16,445 bases of DNA, taken from contig DZDC01000042.1 in assembly GCA_022736595.1 (NCBI GenBank), positions 3,065 to 19,509 of the forward strand. The letters are read 5' to 3'. Made by a program: the position numbers and the translations under genes. The stretch's first letter is position 1; every line of letters starts with the position of its first letter. Below are positions 1 to 10,600 of the stretch, one piece after another. The notes under the pieces were generated by a model that was not told the DNA's origin, ran no database searches, and saw only the letters and a list, made by a program, of their open reading frames with translations. This stretch comes from Draconibacterium orientale. Its GTDB lineage: Bacteria; Bacteroidota; Bacteroidia; Bacteroidales; UBA1556.

Positions 1-1362
1 GATTATCAACAAGATAAGTTTATTCTGGTTTATTTGGCGGGCTCCAATGGCGATGCCACAAGTCATGTAATTGTTGCCTTTTCCACCACTAATAATCCTA
101 TGGACGACTGGCATTTGTATGCCGTTGAGGGGAATCCTTTTAATGATACCTCATGGACCGATTATCCTGCATTGAGCCTAAGCGAGGACGAATTGTTTAT
201 CACAGGAAACTTGCTACTCAATGGGAGTGGAAGTTGGCAGATTTTGTTTAAGCAAAGTATCATTTGGCAAATAAACAAAGAGGATGGCTATCAAGGAAAA
301 GATTTGCAACCACAGGTTATCAGTGGTATAGGCTATGGCGACACCCGCATTAGAAATATTCATCCTATGAGCGGTGGAAATTATTTTCTGTCACAAGAGA
401 TGTACTTCCTCTCCCAGCGCAATTTTGATATCGAAAATGACACCTTTTTCTTGATGAAAGTAGGAGGGTTGGCCCATTCTTCTTCGCATTATTTTGACCT
501 GAAGGCTCTTTTAGCTGACAAAAAATACGGAATGCCACCCAATGCCCACCAGCCTAATGGACGAAAGTTGGCCACCAACGACAGCAGGGTTTTAGGAGGT
601 TTTTACCAAAATGGACATATTCAATTTGTAGGCAACACTCTGGATACTTTGACTGGGCATGCTTCTTTCTACCATGGAATCATAGAGATGACAGACTTAA
701 GTAGGAAAATAAAGCTCAAAATCTTCAGTGATACTGTGTTGGAATATGGATATCCCAACTTATCGTATTGTGGAACGCACGGCCAAAGTAGGCATTCCAT
801 CATTTCAGTAAATTATGGTGGTGCAGCGGTGTTTCCAGGATTAGGCGCCTTTTTTTATGAGGCTGACGATTTGTACAGTCCCATGATTCGCTTAAAAAAA
901 GGAAATACTTCCATAAAAATTTTATTTGGTTTGCAACGTTGGGGCGACTATTCAGCAAGCCAACCTAAATACAACAGTGTGGGTGAGGTATGGGTGAGCG
1001 GTGCTTTTGGTAAAAAGATTGGCAATCTCGATGCTTATGGAACTTGGATTTCCGCTCTGCGTTCTTCGGTCATTGACTTGCCAGAGGTGCCACAGGGCGA
1101 AGTTATGGTTTCAAAGGTTTATCCTAATCCCAGTGCGCAAACCAATGTTACCATCGACTTTACTTTGCTCGAAAATAATGATGTAGAAATTCAACTCTTC
1201 AATAGTATAGGAGCTTTGATTGGTAACCTATATCATGGAAATGCTAAAAAAGGAAGAAATTTATTAAGTTTTAGCACCCAATCGTTGCAAGCAGGGATAT
1301 ACTATCTAAATATTAAAACAAGTGATAACTTGGTGAAAATGCATAAGTTAACTGTATTATAA
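1..1362 (+). CDS. Secreted protein with T9SS type A sorting domain (5' partial), probably beta-propeller-like
   Basis: The frame is open from base 1 to the TAA at 1360-1362, giving 453 visible residues. The reading continues upstream of the window, so the TTG at 34 is not a credible start and the true N-terminus, presumably with a signal peptide, is missing. The visible body is rich in aromatic and beta-strand-like stretches. It includes a W-x-D-Y-P-x-L-x-L-S segment followed by an L-x-I-T-G-N-L strand around bases 157-216, a pattern I know from uncharacterised Bacteroidetes secreted proteins that probably form beta-propellers; this is a family impression, not a domain hit. The last 86 residues form a type A sorting domain. 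The inferred role is a secreted or surface-anchored protein exported by T9SS. No catalytic residues could be assigned. The gene is co-directional with the giant gene but separated from it by 258 bases containing a candidate terminator and promoter, so the two are probably not one operon. Confidence 0.85.
   Translation, partial: DYQQDKFILVYLAGSNGDATSHVIVAFSTTNNPMDDWHLYAVEGNPFNDTSWTDYPALSLSEDELFITGNLLLNGSGSWQILFKQSIIWQINKEDGYQGKDLQPQVISGIGYGDTRIRNIHPMSGGNYFLSQEMYFLSQRNFDIENDTFFLMKVGGLAHSSSHYFDLKALLADKKYGMPPNAHQPNGRKLATNDSRVLGGFYQNGHIQFVGNTLDTLTGHASFYHGIIEMTDLSRKIKLKIFSDTVLEYGYPNLSYCGTHGQSRHSIISVNYGGAAVFPGLGAFFYEADDLYSPMIRLKKGNTSIKILFGLQRWGDYSASQPKYNSVGEVWVSGAFGKKIGNLDAYGTWISALRSSVIDLPEVPQGEVMVSKVYPNPSAQTNVTIDFTLLENNDVEIQLFNSIGALIGNLYHGNAKKGRNLLSFSTQSLQAGIYYLNIKTSDNLVKMHKLTVL
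1102..1359 (+). other. T9SS type A C-terminal sorting domain of the upstream protein
   Basis: The segment begins with the hallmark V-Y-P-N-P-S motif (bases 1117-1134). It continues with an alternating hydrophobic strand, a V-E-I-Q-L-F-N strand followed by G, a L-Q-A-G-I-Y-Y-L-N-I strand and a terminal K-L-T-V-L. This order (YPNP, then the 'GxY' strand, then a basic-hydrophobic end) is the known pattern of type A sorting signals, which are cleaved after passage through the T9SS translocon in Bacteroidetes. Confidence 0.92.
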
Positions 1363-1388
1363 GCTCCAAGTTTTACAGATAACATTTT

Positions 1389-1419
1389 TTATTAACTTTC
1401 GTACAACGAGCGTTAATAA
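1389..1419 (+). terminator. Candidate hairpin terminator after the first gene
   Basis: An inverted repeat starts 27 bases after the stop codon. The left arm 1389-1401 pairs with 1407-1419 around a five-base loop. It has eight outer Watson-Crick pairs, one mismatch, one G-U pair and three inner pairs. The tract that follows (CTTTAATG) is only weakly T-rich, so intrinsic termination is plausible but unproven. It could also simply be a 3'-end stabilising hairpin. Confidence 0.4.
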
Positions 1420-1481
1420 CTTTAATGCAGGTATAGGATATCTTTGAGCAACCCTAAAAATATTTACTTGTCATCACTCAG

Positions 1482-1511
1482 TTTTTAATACCAAATAATT
1501 TTTTACCTTTG
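1482..1511 (+). promoter_or_regulatory. Candidate Bacteroidetes-type promoter for the giant gene
   Basis: TACCTTTG at 1504-1511 matches the Bacteroidetes primary-sigma -7 consensus TAnnTTTG exactly. The -33 region is weak: a T-run at 1482-1486 lies 17 bases upstream, without a clear TTG. If used, transcription would begin several bases after 1511 and give a leader of about 100 bases before the ATG at 1621. The rest of 1363-1620 is AT-rich and shows no small ORF or RNA gene that I can support. Confidence 0.45.
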
Positions 1512-1620
1512 GTGTCTTTGATTTTTGACATATTAAAAATTAATTATTTATATTTTAGTGTTGTTTAATCGTTGTAACGACTTGTTAGTAAATTAAATAG
1601 AAATTTATTTAAATCCAAAT

Positions 1621-1692
1621 ATGAAAGCTAGATTTACCTTATTCGCAGCCTTGGTTGCGTCAATTTTTGTATTTAGTACGGGAGCCATGGCC
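1621..1692 (+). other. Sec signal peptide of the giant protein
   Basis: Residues 1-24 show a short basic start (M-K-A-R), a hydrophobic core (residues 5-18) and a small-residue A-M-A site before Gln25. Cleavage is predicted after Ala24. T9SS cargo crosses the inner membrane by Sec, so this fits with the C-terminal sorting domain. Confidence 0.93.
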
Positions 1693-4600
1693 CAAACAGC
1701 CTCATGGAATTATACTTACACCTCAGGTGCCAGCAGTCCCATCGATATGACAGGAGCCACCGTCTTGGCTGCTGGAGCTGACGATGCCGTGCGAAATGTA
1801 ACACTTCCCTTTACCTTCCAAGTGTATGATGATGTATTTACCACTAGCAGTATTTTGCGTTTGAGTACAAATGGTTTCTTAGGTTTTATTACAACAGTAT
1901 CTCAATTAGGAAATAGTACGAGATATATTGATACAATCCCGACGGCTTTAGTTCAGTCGCAATATGTTCGTGGTGATTTTTTGTCCTTTGGAGGATATGG
2001 TGATGCTGAAGTTATTGGTAATATCATGCAAAAAACCACAGGTTCGGCTCCAAACCGAATTTTTACTTTGCAGTTTAATTACTTTCCTGATTATTCAGCA
2101 TCAATGAATATGGTGGTTCAAATTAGTTTTTATGAAACTACCAACCAAATAGTGATGGATTACAGCAGTTTTGTAGCTGGTGTCTTACCCGCAGGCGTTG
2201 GCAAACATATTGGTATCAATGTAGGAGATGGAATCTATGGTACCCATTGCGGAAATATTCCAACCAGTGCTGCTAAAATTACGCTTAGTCCAGGAGCTTC
2301 CCTCCCAGGTCCAGTAAGTTTAAGTGCCACCAAAATTTCGTCCTCTCAAATTAATCTGGTTTGGCAAAAGAATGCCTCCAATAATGACGTAATCGTTACC
2401 TATAACACCACCAATACTTTTCAAGCTCCAACTGCTGGAGTATCTTATGTCAATGGTACAGAGATAGCTGCAGGAAAAGGTTGGGTTCTAACCCAAGGCT
2501 CTGCTACTTCTCACAACCACATCAATTTAGCTCCTAATCAAGTTTATTATTACCGTGTTTGGTCTAAAAATAGTAGTAATCTGTATTCTGTTGCATATCA
2601 GTCAGCCAACGCTACCACCGATCCTGTGAATGATCCTTCCAGTTTTGTGGCTACAGGAGTAAGCGTTTCACAAGTAAATCTTAGTTGGGCATTAAATTCG
2701 GCTTCTGACAATGTGATTATTACCTACAATACCTCAAATGACTTTACACCTCCCGTTCATCCCAATAATTATACAGTAGGAAATGAAATAGCACCTGGCT
2801 TGGGTCGAGTGCTTTATAAAGGAAATGGAACTTCAACTACCCATTCAGGTCTATTAACCAATAAAATTTATTATTATAAAGTTTGGTCTTATAACGGATT
2901 ATATTATTATTCAACTCCTGGTGTTGCGGATACAGCCAAAACTCATTCGGCAGTCAATCCTTCTAATTTAACCGCTGCAGCCACCACTACATGCAATATC
3001 AATGTTTCATGGCAAAAAAATGCAAATGGCAATAGCGTGATGGTGCTTTACGATACCGTAAATACCTTTGCTACACCCACAACGGGTCAAAATTATTCTG
3101 CAGGATATTCCTTTGGTGTGGGACAAGGAACGGTTCTTTATAGCGGTTCGGCTACCTCGGCTTCTCATACTCCCGTAAATGACAATAAAACCTATTATTA
3201 CAAAGCGTTTAGTTACGATGGTAGTTATAATTACTCCACAGGAATTACTGGTACTGGAGCAACTAATCTCATTGCTGATCCTACCAATTTTCTTGGTAGT
3301 GCAAGTAGTACCACTCAAATCGATTTGAGCTGGACTAAGAATTTAGCCAATGATAATGTAGTTGTTTTAACCAATAGCAGTTCTAACTTTGGAAATCTTG
3401 TTGATGGAACTACCTACAACACTGGGGCTTCTTTGGGCTCAGGATTGGGAACGGTAATTTATAATGGTAGTTTAGCCTCATTTAACCACAGTGGTTTGAC
3501 GGTTAATACAACTTACCATTACAAGATTGCTTCTTATGATTGCGCTAAAAATTATAGCTATAGTGTTATTATTTCAGCTTCCACTAGTAATGTTGGAAAT
3601 CCCACTTTATTCACAGCCACCCCAAGTACCACTTGTACCATGGCTTTGAGTTGGGTCAAAGATGGATCTAACAGTGTTATGGTGGTATCCAATATTGAAA
3701 ATATTTTTGGTACTCCTAATAATACCACTACTTATGCAGTTGGTTCTACCATTCCAGGTGGAGGTACTGTAATCTATGTTGGGAGCGGGACCACAGCCAG
3801 TCACACTCCCATTCTTGACGATACCACCTATTATTATAAAGCTTATTCCTATAGTGCAAGTCATTATTATTCTGGTGGAGTAGCAGCTCAAGGCAATACA
3901 GCTCTTATTGCAGATCCTAATAACTTTGCTGGAACGGCTACTACCACTCAAATTGATCTGAGTTGGTTAAAAAATTCAGCCAATGACAACGTACTTCTAA
4001 TTGCCAATGATAATCCTAATTTTGGAAATTTGATTGATGGTAATAACTATAACGTTGGAGATGCATTAGGCTCAGGTCTTGGCACAGTGATGTATAAAGG
4101 TAGTTTATTGGCATATACCCATACTGGTTTATCGGTAAATACTACAAAATATTACAGAATTGTATCCTTCGATTGTGCAAAAAATTATAGTGATGGTGCT
4201 GAAACCACGGTTACTACAGGTTCGGTTCAAAATCCGCTATCGGTAAGTTTTGGAACTGTAAACTCATGTTCGGTAACTTTGAATTGGCAAAAAAATGCTG
4301 CATCTAATGATGTGATGGTGGCCTTCAACTATGCTCCCATCTTTGGAACTCCCATCAATGGTTTCGGTGGTTATTCTACAGGCTATAGTTTTCCTGGAGG
4401 ACAAGGAACTGTTGTTTATATAGGCAATGCAACTAACTTTATTCATTCTCCATTATATAAAAGTACACCTTATTACTATAAGGTGTGGTCAAAAGATGGA
4501 TCTAATTACTTCTCCACAGGTTTAGGAGCAGATACCACTACTTCAACTATAGCAGCGGCTTCCAGTTTTACTTCAACTCCAATCAGCACCAGTCAAATCA

Positions 4601-7600
4601 ATCTAGGCTGGAGTCTCAATGGAAATAGCGACAGTGTGATGGTAGTATCTTCTTCCACTGGTGTATTTCAAAACCCCATTGATGGACAAGTGTATACTGT
4701 CAACGGAGCAATTAATGGCCAAGGAACTGTTAGCTATAAAGGTAAAGGAACTAGCTTTAATCATACAGGATTATTGGTAAATACAACTTATTATTACCGA
4801 ATTTATTCTTTCGATTGCAATCACAACTACTCAGCTTTGACTGCCACAAGTGCAACAACCAATAATGTTGAGAATCCTGCATCGTTCGTTGCAACAGGAA
4901 CTGGCGCATCACAAGTAAATCTTAATTGGACCAAAAATGCATCTAATAACGATGTTATTATTGTATATAATTTGACGGGAACCTTTTCAACCCCAGTTCC
5001 CAATACTCCTTATTCACAAGGGGGCACCATAGGTACCGACCTGGTAATTTACAAAGGACCAGCAACCACTTTTAATCATAATGGACTGTCAGGAAATACA
5101 GAGTATCATTACAAAATTTGGTCGGTGACCAGTGCAAACCTCTACTCCAATGGTTTGGTGGATACCGCAAATACTACAGGCGTCAATCCTCCGATAGCTT
5201 TTGATGCAACAGCAGTAAATGCTTCTAAAATACATTTAACTTGGACACCCAACACCGCTAGCGATAGCGTTATTATCACTTATAATACGGTTAACACTTT
5301 CGTTAAACCCAATGATGGAACTGTTTATCCTGTAAATAATCAGATACTTTTAGGAAAAGGAACGGTTATTTATCGTGGTAATGGCAGTGCAATTACTTCT
5401 TTTGATCATTTGGGATTGAATTCCAATACAAAATATTATTACACGATTTGGTCGTATAATTCGGCTGATTACTATTCTCAAGTCGGACTTTTAGATAGTG
5501 CTACTACTAACTTTCCGGGAATATCAAGTTTTCCACATATCACCGATTTTGAAACTCAAACTTCAACAACTGGAAATCCAGCTTGTAATGGAACTTATCT
5601 GTTGACAACGGATTGGGTAAATGTAACGGGCGATGATAAGGATTGGATTCCTCGTACAGGTTCAGGACAATTGTCCACAACTGGACCAGCAGGGGATCAT
5701 ACCACCAACTTTGGTAGTGGTTTATATGTTTATACGAGTGGTTGGGGCGGAGGAACATGTTTCAATATGGTTTCTTATTTGGTAAGTCCTTTATATAACT
5801 TTACCGCATTAAGCCAGCCTAAAATTGAGTTTTATTATCACATGTATGGTAATACCATGGGTAGAGTTGCTTTGCAAGTTTCAACCGATGGTGGAGCTAC
5901 TTGGTCTTCAGATATTTGGTACAAACAAGGTCAACAACAAACTTCTAAAACTGCAGCATGGGGCTATGCCGATGTGGATTTAGCCGCTTATGCAGGAATG
6001 TCGAATTTAAAACTTCGTCTAAAATCAACCTCAGGCTCCAGCTATTATACCGATATGGCCATTGATGACATAAAGGTATATCAACCTCAGAATATGTCCA
6101 TTACCTCTGTTACCACCGAACAAGATACTTTATCTGTGGTTCTTGGTACAGGAAATCAGCAAGTAATTAGAGTTAAAGTAGAAACGGTAGGAGCTTTTAG
6201 TCCATTGACCCTAACTTCATTTAATTTTAATACCACTGGTACTACCTTGTTAAGTGACATTTCCAATGCCAAGGTATATTACACGGGTAACCAAGCTACC
6301 TTTAGTACTACCCAGCAAATAGGTACTACTTTAGCTACGCCAACAGCTACTTTTACCATGAATGCTTCAAAAGTATTGGCTGAAGGAGTCAATTATTTTT
6401 GGTTGTCTTTTGATATCCCTAGTTATGCAGTTATTGGTGACAATGTGGATGCAGGTTGTACGCAAGTTACTATTGCCTCAGTAAACCATACTCCAACGGT
6501 TACTGCACCAACCCCAGTGAAGAAAATTGTAGGCCAAATTATCGTTGGAGTGGGTACAGCCAATACCTATAATGGACCCATTTACCCACCATTTTATGAA
6601 GGTGCTCACGAAGCCATTTACCTCAGCTCCGAATTGGGTGCTTTACCACTGGAGATCAATCGACTGGAGTGGTACAAAGCAAGTGGAACCAATGTGGTAA
6701 ATAAAATTGATCAAATCAGCATTTACATGAAAAGTTCTTCTGCAAGCACTTTGAGTGATGGAATGTACAGTCTTACGGGCTACACCTTGGTTTACACTGG
6801 CCCTATGCCCAATAACAAGACCAGTGGTTGGTTGGGCGTTAATCTTTCCAATACCTTCCTATATGATGGAACCAATAATATTCATGTATTAGTACTTCAA
6901 ACCAAACCTGCAACCACATGGAATAATTACCCTTATTGGAATTACAGTACCACCTCAGGAAACTTAAGTAGGAGAGCTTTTAGTACAAGTACTATTTCAA
7001 GTTTAACGGCAACCAATCAGCGACCCAATGCTCGATTCGAATACGTTTATCCTGCTCCGATGGTTTATTTGAACTCCACCACTCAGCAACCTAATGTGGG
7101 TAATGTACCAGTGGGAGCAACCAATCAAGAAATTATTAGAGTTAAAATAGAAACTCAATATACAGGCACTCCGCTTAATGCTACTTCCTTTACATTTAAT
7201 ACTTTAGGAACTACCTCCGTTTCGGATATTAGTAGTGCTAAAGTATATTATACAGGAACTTCTGCAGTTTTCTCAACAGCTACCGCATTTGGAACTGCTT
7301 ATGCAAGTCCTTCTGGAGCCTTTACCATTACAGGTTCTCAAGCACTTAATGCAGGAACCAATTATTTCTGGCTAGCCTACAATGTAAGCAGTTCGGCAAC
7401 GATTAATAATGTGTTGGATGCAAGCTGCAACGCAATTACAGTTGGAGGTACTCCACGTACTCCTACAGTTTATGCTCCAGTTGGAAATCGTAAAATTAAA
7501 GATTATATTACAGTTGGAACTGGTACTTCCGGAGACCAATTGCAACCTTTACATTATGTAGGTTACCATTCATGGGAAGGAATTTACCTTCAAACTGAAT

Positions 7601-10600
7601 TGGGCTCTGCCAAAGATTTATCGGCTTTAGCTTTTTATAAGGTTTCGGGAGCTAATATTTCTAATGATGTTTTAAATGTAGCTATCTATATGCGACATAC
7701 CACTGCTACAACAAAAGTTACAGGAGCGTTGGATGAAACGGGTTATGTGGAAGTATTCAATGGAAGTTTCCCCAATGATGCTGTAAGTGGTTGGCAGGAA
7801 GTTGCTTTAAGCCAAGTTTACAGCTATAATGGAACAGATAATCTCGAGATTTTAGTAAAACAAGCATATGGCGTTTACATTGCGAATTCTCCAATGTGGG
7901 GTTATACCACCACTTCCTCTGATAGGAGTCGCTTCGCTAGCAACTTTAGCGGTTATCCCAACCCATTGACCCAAAGTAATAAACTCGCTAATGTGCGTTT
8001 GGAGTTTTCAACTCCTACGTCTATGACTTTTGTTTCGAGTACTAGTACACAAAGCTTTCCAGTAACTGCCATCGCAGGCATTGATGATCAAGTTATATTA
8101 GGCGTAAATGTAGTGACCAGTAATTCGGCCAACCCACTAAGTGCAACATCCTTCACTTTTAATACCATAGGTAGTGATAATCCTTCTGTGGATATTTCCA
8201 AAGCAAGGGTTTATTATACAGGTAATTCAAATACTTTCGCAGCTACCAATCCTTTTGGCACAGAAGTAACAGGTCCCAATGGAACCTTCACGATTACTGG
8301 AAGTCAAGCTCTGGTAAATGGTATCAATTACTTTTGGTTGGTGTATGATATACCTTCTACTGCTACCACTGGTAATCAGGTGGATGCGCAATGTACTTTA
8401 TTGAAAGTGGCTGGTGTGGATCATGTTCCAACGGTTACCAATCCCATTGGCGATCGTACAATTGTTGGAGCTCTATCTGGAATATACACCATTGGTGCAA
8501 CCGGTGATTATACCACTTTTAATAATGCAGTAACAGCCCTTAATACTTATGGTGTTTCAGGCTGGGTTAAATTTAAAGTTCAAAGTGGTACGTATAACGA
8601 AAAAATTATACTTCTCAATGTTCCTACAGCTTCAGCTACACGTACCATTACCTTTGAAGCTGCCACAGGAGATAGTTCTTCCGTAATCCTTTCGTATGGG
8701 GCATCAGTTTACAACGATGCGAGCACCATTAAGATTGATGGAGGTAAGTATTATATAATTCAAAAAATGACCATTCAAGGTACAGGTGCTTATGCTCATG
8801 CCATCGAAATAGCAGGATCTGCTAGTAATAATATAATTAGAAATAATCGACTTGTTTCAACTTCAACTTCAACTACTTATGGTGCCACCGTATATTCATA
8901 TCCTGGTATCAATAATACAACCCAAATTGTAAATAACCTCATTGAAGGTGCAGCAAGTGCTTTTTATTTAAGAGGAAATTCTACCACTTCTCATATCTCA
9001 GCTTGGAGTATCGATAGCAATATCATCAAGGCCAATCTTTATGGAATTTATTTTTACTATGCTGATAATATGAATGTCAGAGCCAATCAGATTTCATTGC
9101 TTTCAACAGGTAACAACTTCTATGGACTATACATAGGTTACAGTACTTCTCCTTACAACATTAGCGAAAATAGAATTACTGCTGGAGGATCCAATTATTC
9201 TTATGGTATGTATTTTAATAATCTTGTTGGAAATTCGACACAACGCGTGCGCATTTTCAATAATTTTATTGTGAATAATTCAAATGCTAACAACGGTTCT
9301 TATGGTGTTTATAATACCTATAGCAGTTATTTGGGCGTATATTTCAATAATTTTAATAGTACTTCAACCTTAGGCGCTAACCGTTCCAATTACTTTGAAA
9401 ATCAAGGTTCATTCTCTGAAATTTTAAATAATAATTTCATTTCTCCCGGCGGTGGTTTCTGCCAGTATTATTATACGACCTCAAATCTAACTGCCAATTA
9501 CAATAATATGGTTTCCACGGGTTCAGTAGGTTATTACAATGGTTCTGCTTATACTACTTTAGCCAATTGGCAAGCTTCAACCGGACAAGATGCTAACAGT
9601 ATTTCAATTAATCCCAACTATACCAGTACTACCGACTTGCATGTTTCCAATTATGCAATGGACAAAAAAGGTACTCCGGTGAGCGGAATTAGTAATGATA
9701 TTGACGGAGCCTCTAGAAATGCCACAGTTCCTGATATTGGAGCCGATGAATTTGGCTCTGATTTGGATGCGGGAATTACCGCTTTGGTAAGCCCAGTGAG
9801 TCCCCTTTGCGGTAGCGGATCCCAATCTGTTTCGGTTACCCTTAAAAATTATGGTTTGGTTAACCTCACCAGTGCTTCCATTAATTGGAAAGTAAATGGA
9901 GTGACACAAACGGTTTATCCTTGGACAGGTAATCTCGCTCCTGGAGCAACCGCTAACATTACTATTGGTACGGCTACCTTTGGAGTGGGCACAGTAAGTT
10001 TTGCTTCATGGACTACTTTGCCCAATGGCACAGCAGATCAATTTACAAGCAACGACTCTGTGGTAACTTCAGTTCAAGTGGGTAATTATCCTACGGCCAA
10101 TGCAGGAAGTGATGCTTCTGTTTGTTCTAACAGTTATACCATTAGCGGAGCCTCTGCCACAAATCAAACCAGTTTAAATTGGTTGACCACAGGAACTGGC
10201 TCATTTACCAATGGTTCAACTTTGACGCCAACCTATTCTCCAAGTGCTGCAGATTTTACCACTGGTAGTGTTCAACTGATTTTAAGTGTTGACAATGTAA
10301 CTTGTGGGAACGATAAAGACACCATGGTACTCACCATTTCGCAACCCGCAACGGCCTCTTTCACCGGCTTAGCTACAAGTTATTGCCGTAATACAGCTCC
10401 TGTGACTTTGTCAGGAAGTCCAGCAGGTGGTAGTTTCAGTGGACCTGGTATTAGTGGCAATGTATTTAATCCTGCCACAGCCAACATTGGTGCCAATACC
10501 ATTAAATATGGTTATAGTTCAGGATTATGTCATGATACTGCGAGCCAAGTGGTTACTGTAAATGCTTTACCTACGGTAGATTTAACAGGAATAGCCAGTA

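Noticed and set aside
34..36. TTG as the start of the first gene
   Set aside because: The frame is open to base 1 with residues continuous in character, there is no signal peptide at this TTG, and the protein is T9SS cargo that should have one. The gene is truncated by the window edge.
1001..1186. Short + strand open frame inside the first gene
   Set aside because: It lies in another frame within a well-supported gene, has no start context and codes for nothing recognisable; it is a shadow.
1569..1580. TCGTT-GT-AACGA inverted repeat as an operator upstream of the giant gene
   Set aside because: The arms are only five bases, which is expected by chance in a 258-base spacer, and there is no second copy.
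3007..4446. Minus-strand open frames opposite the fibronectin-like repeats
   Set aside because: They are antisense to repeats, rich in Ile, Ser and Cys from reversed Thr/Asn/Gly codons, with no domain or start signal. Repetition of the sense gene makes them recur.
6091..8469. Neuraminidase (sialidase) function
   Set aside because: Only the accessory N-terminal type of domain is seen; the Asp-box propeller and catalytic residues are absent.
8470..9756. Pectate lyase or other polysaccharide-degrading enzyme
   Set aside because: The fold pattern is present but no catalytic motif could be identified; the domain is described as structural or binding only.
9604..9909. Minus-strand open frame opposite the end of the beta-helix
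   Set aside because: Composition and position indicate a shadow of the giant gene; no promoter or recognisable protein.
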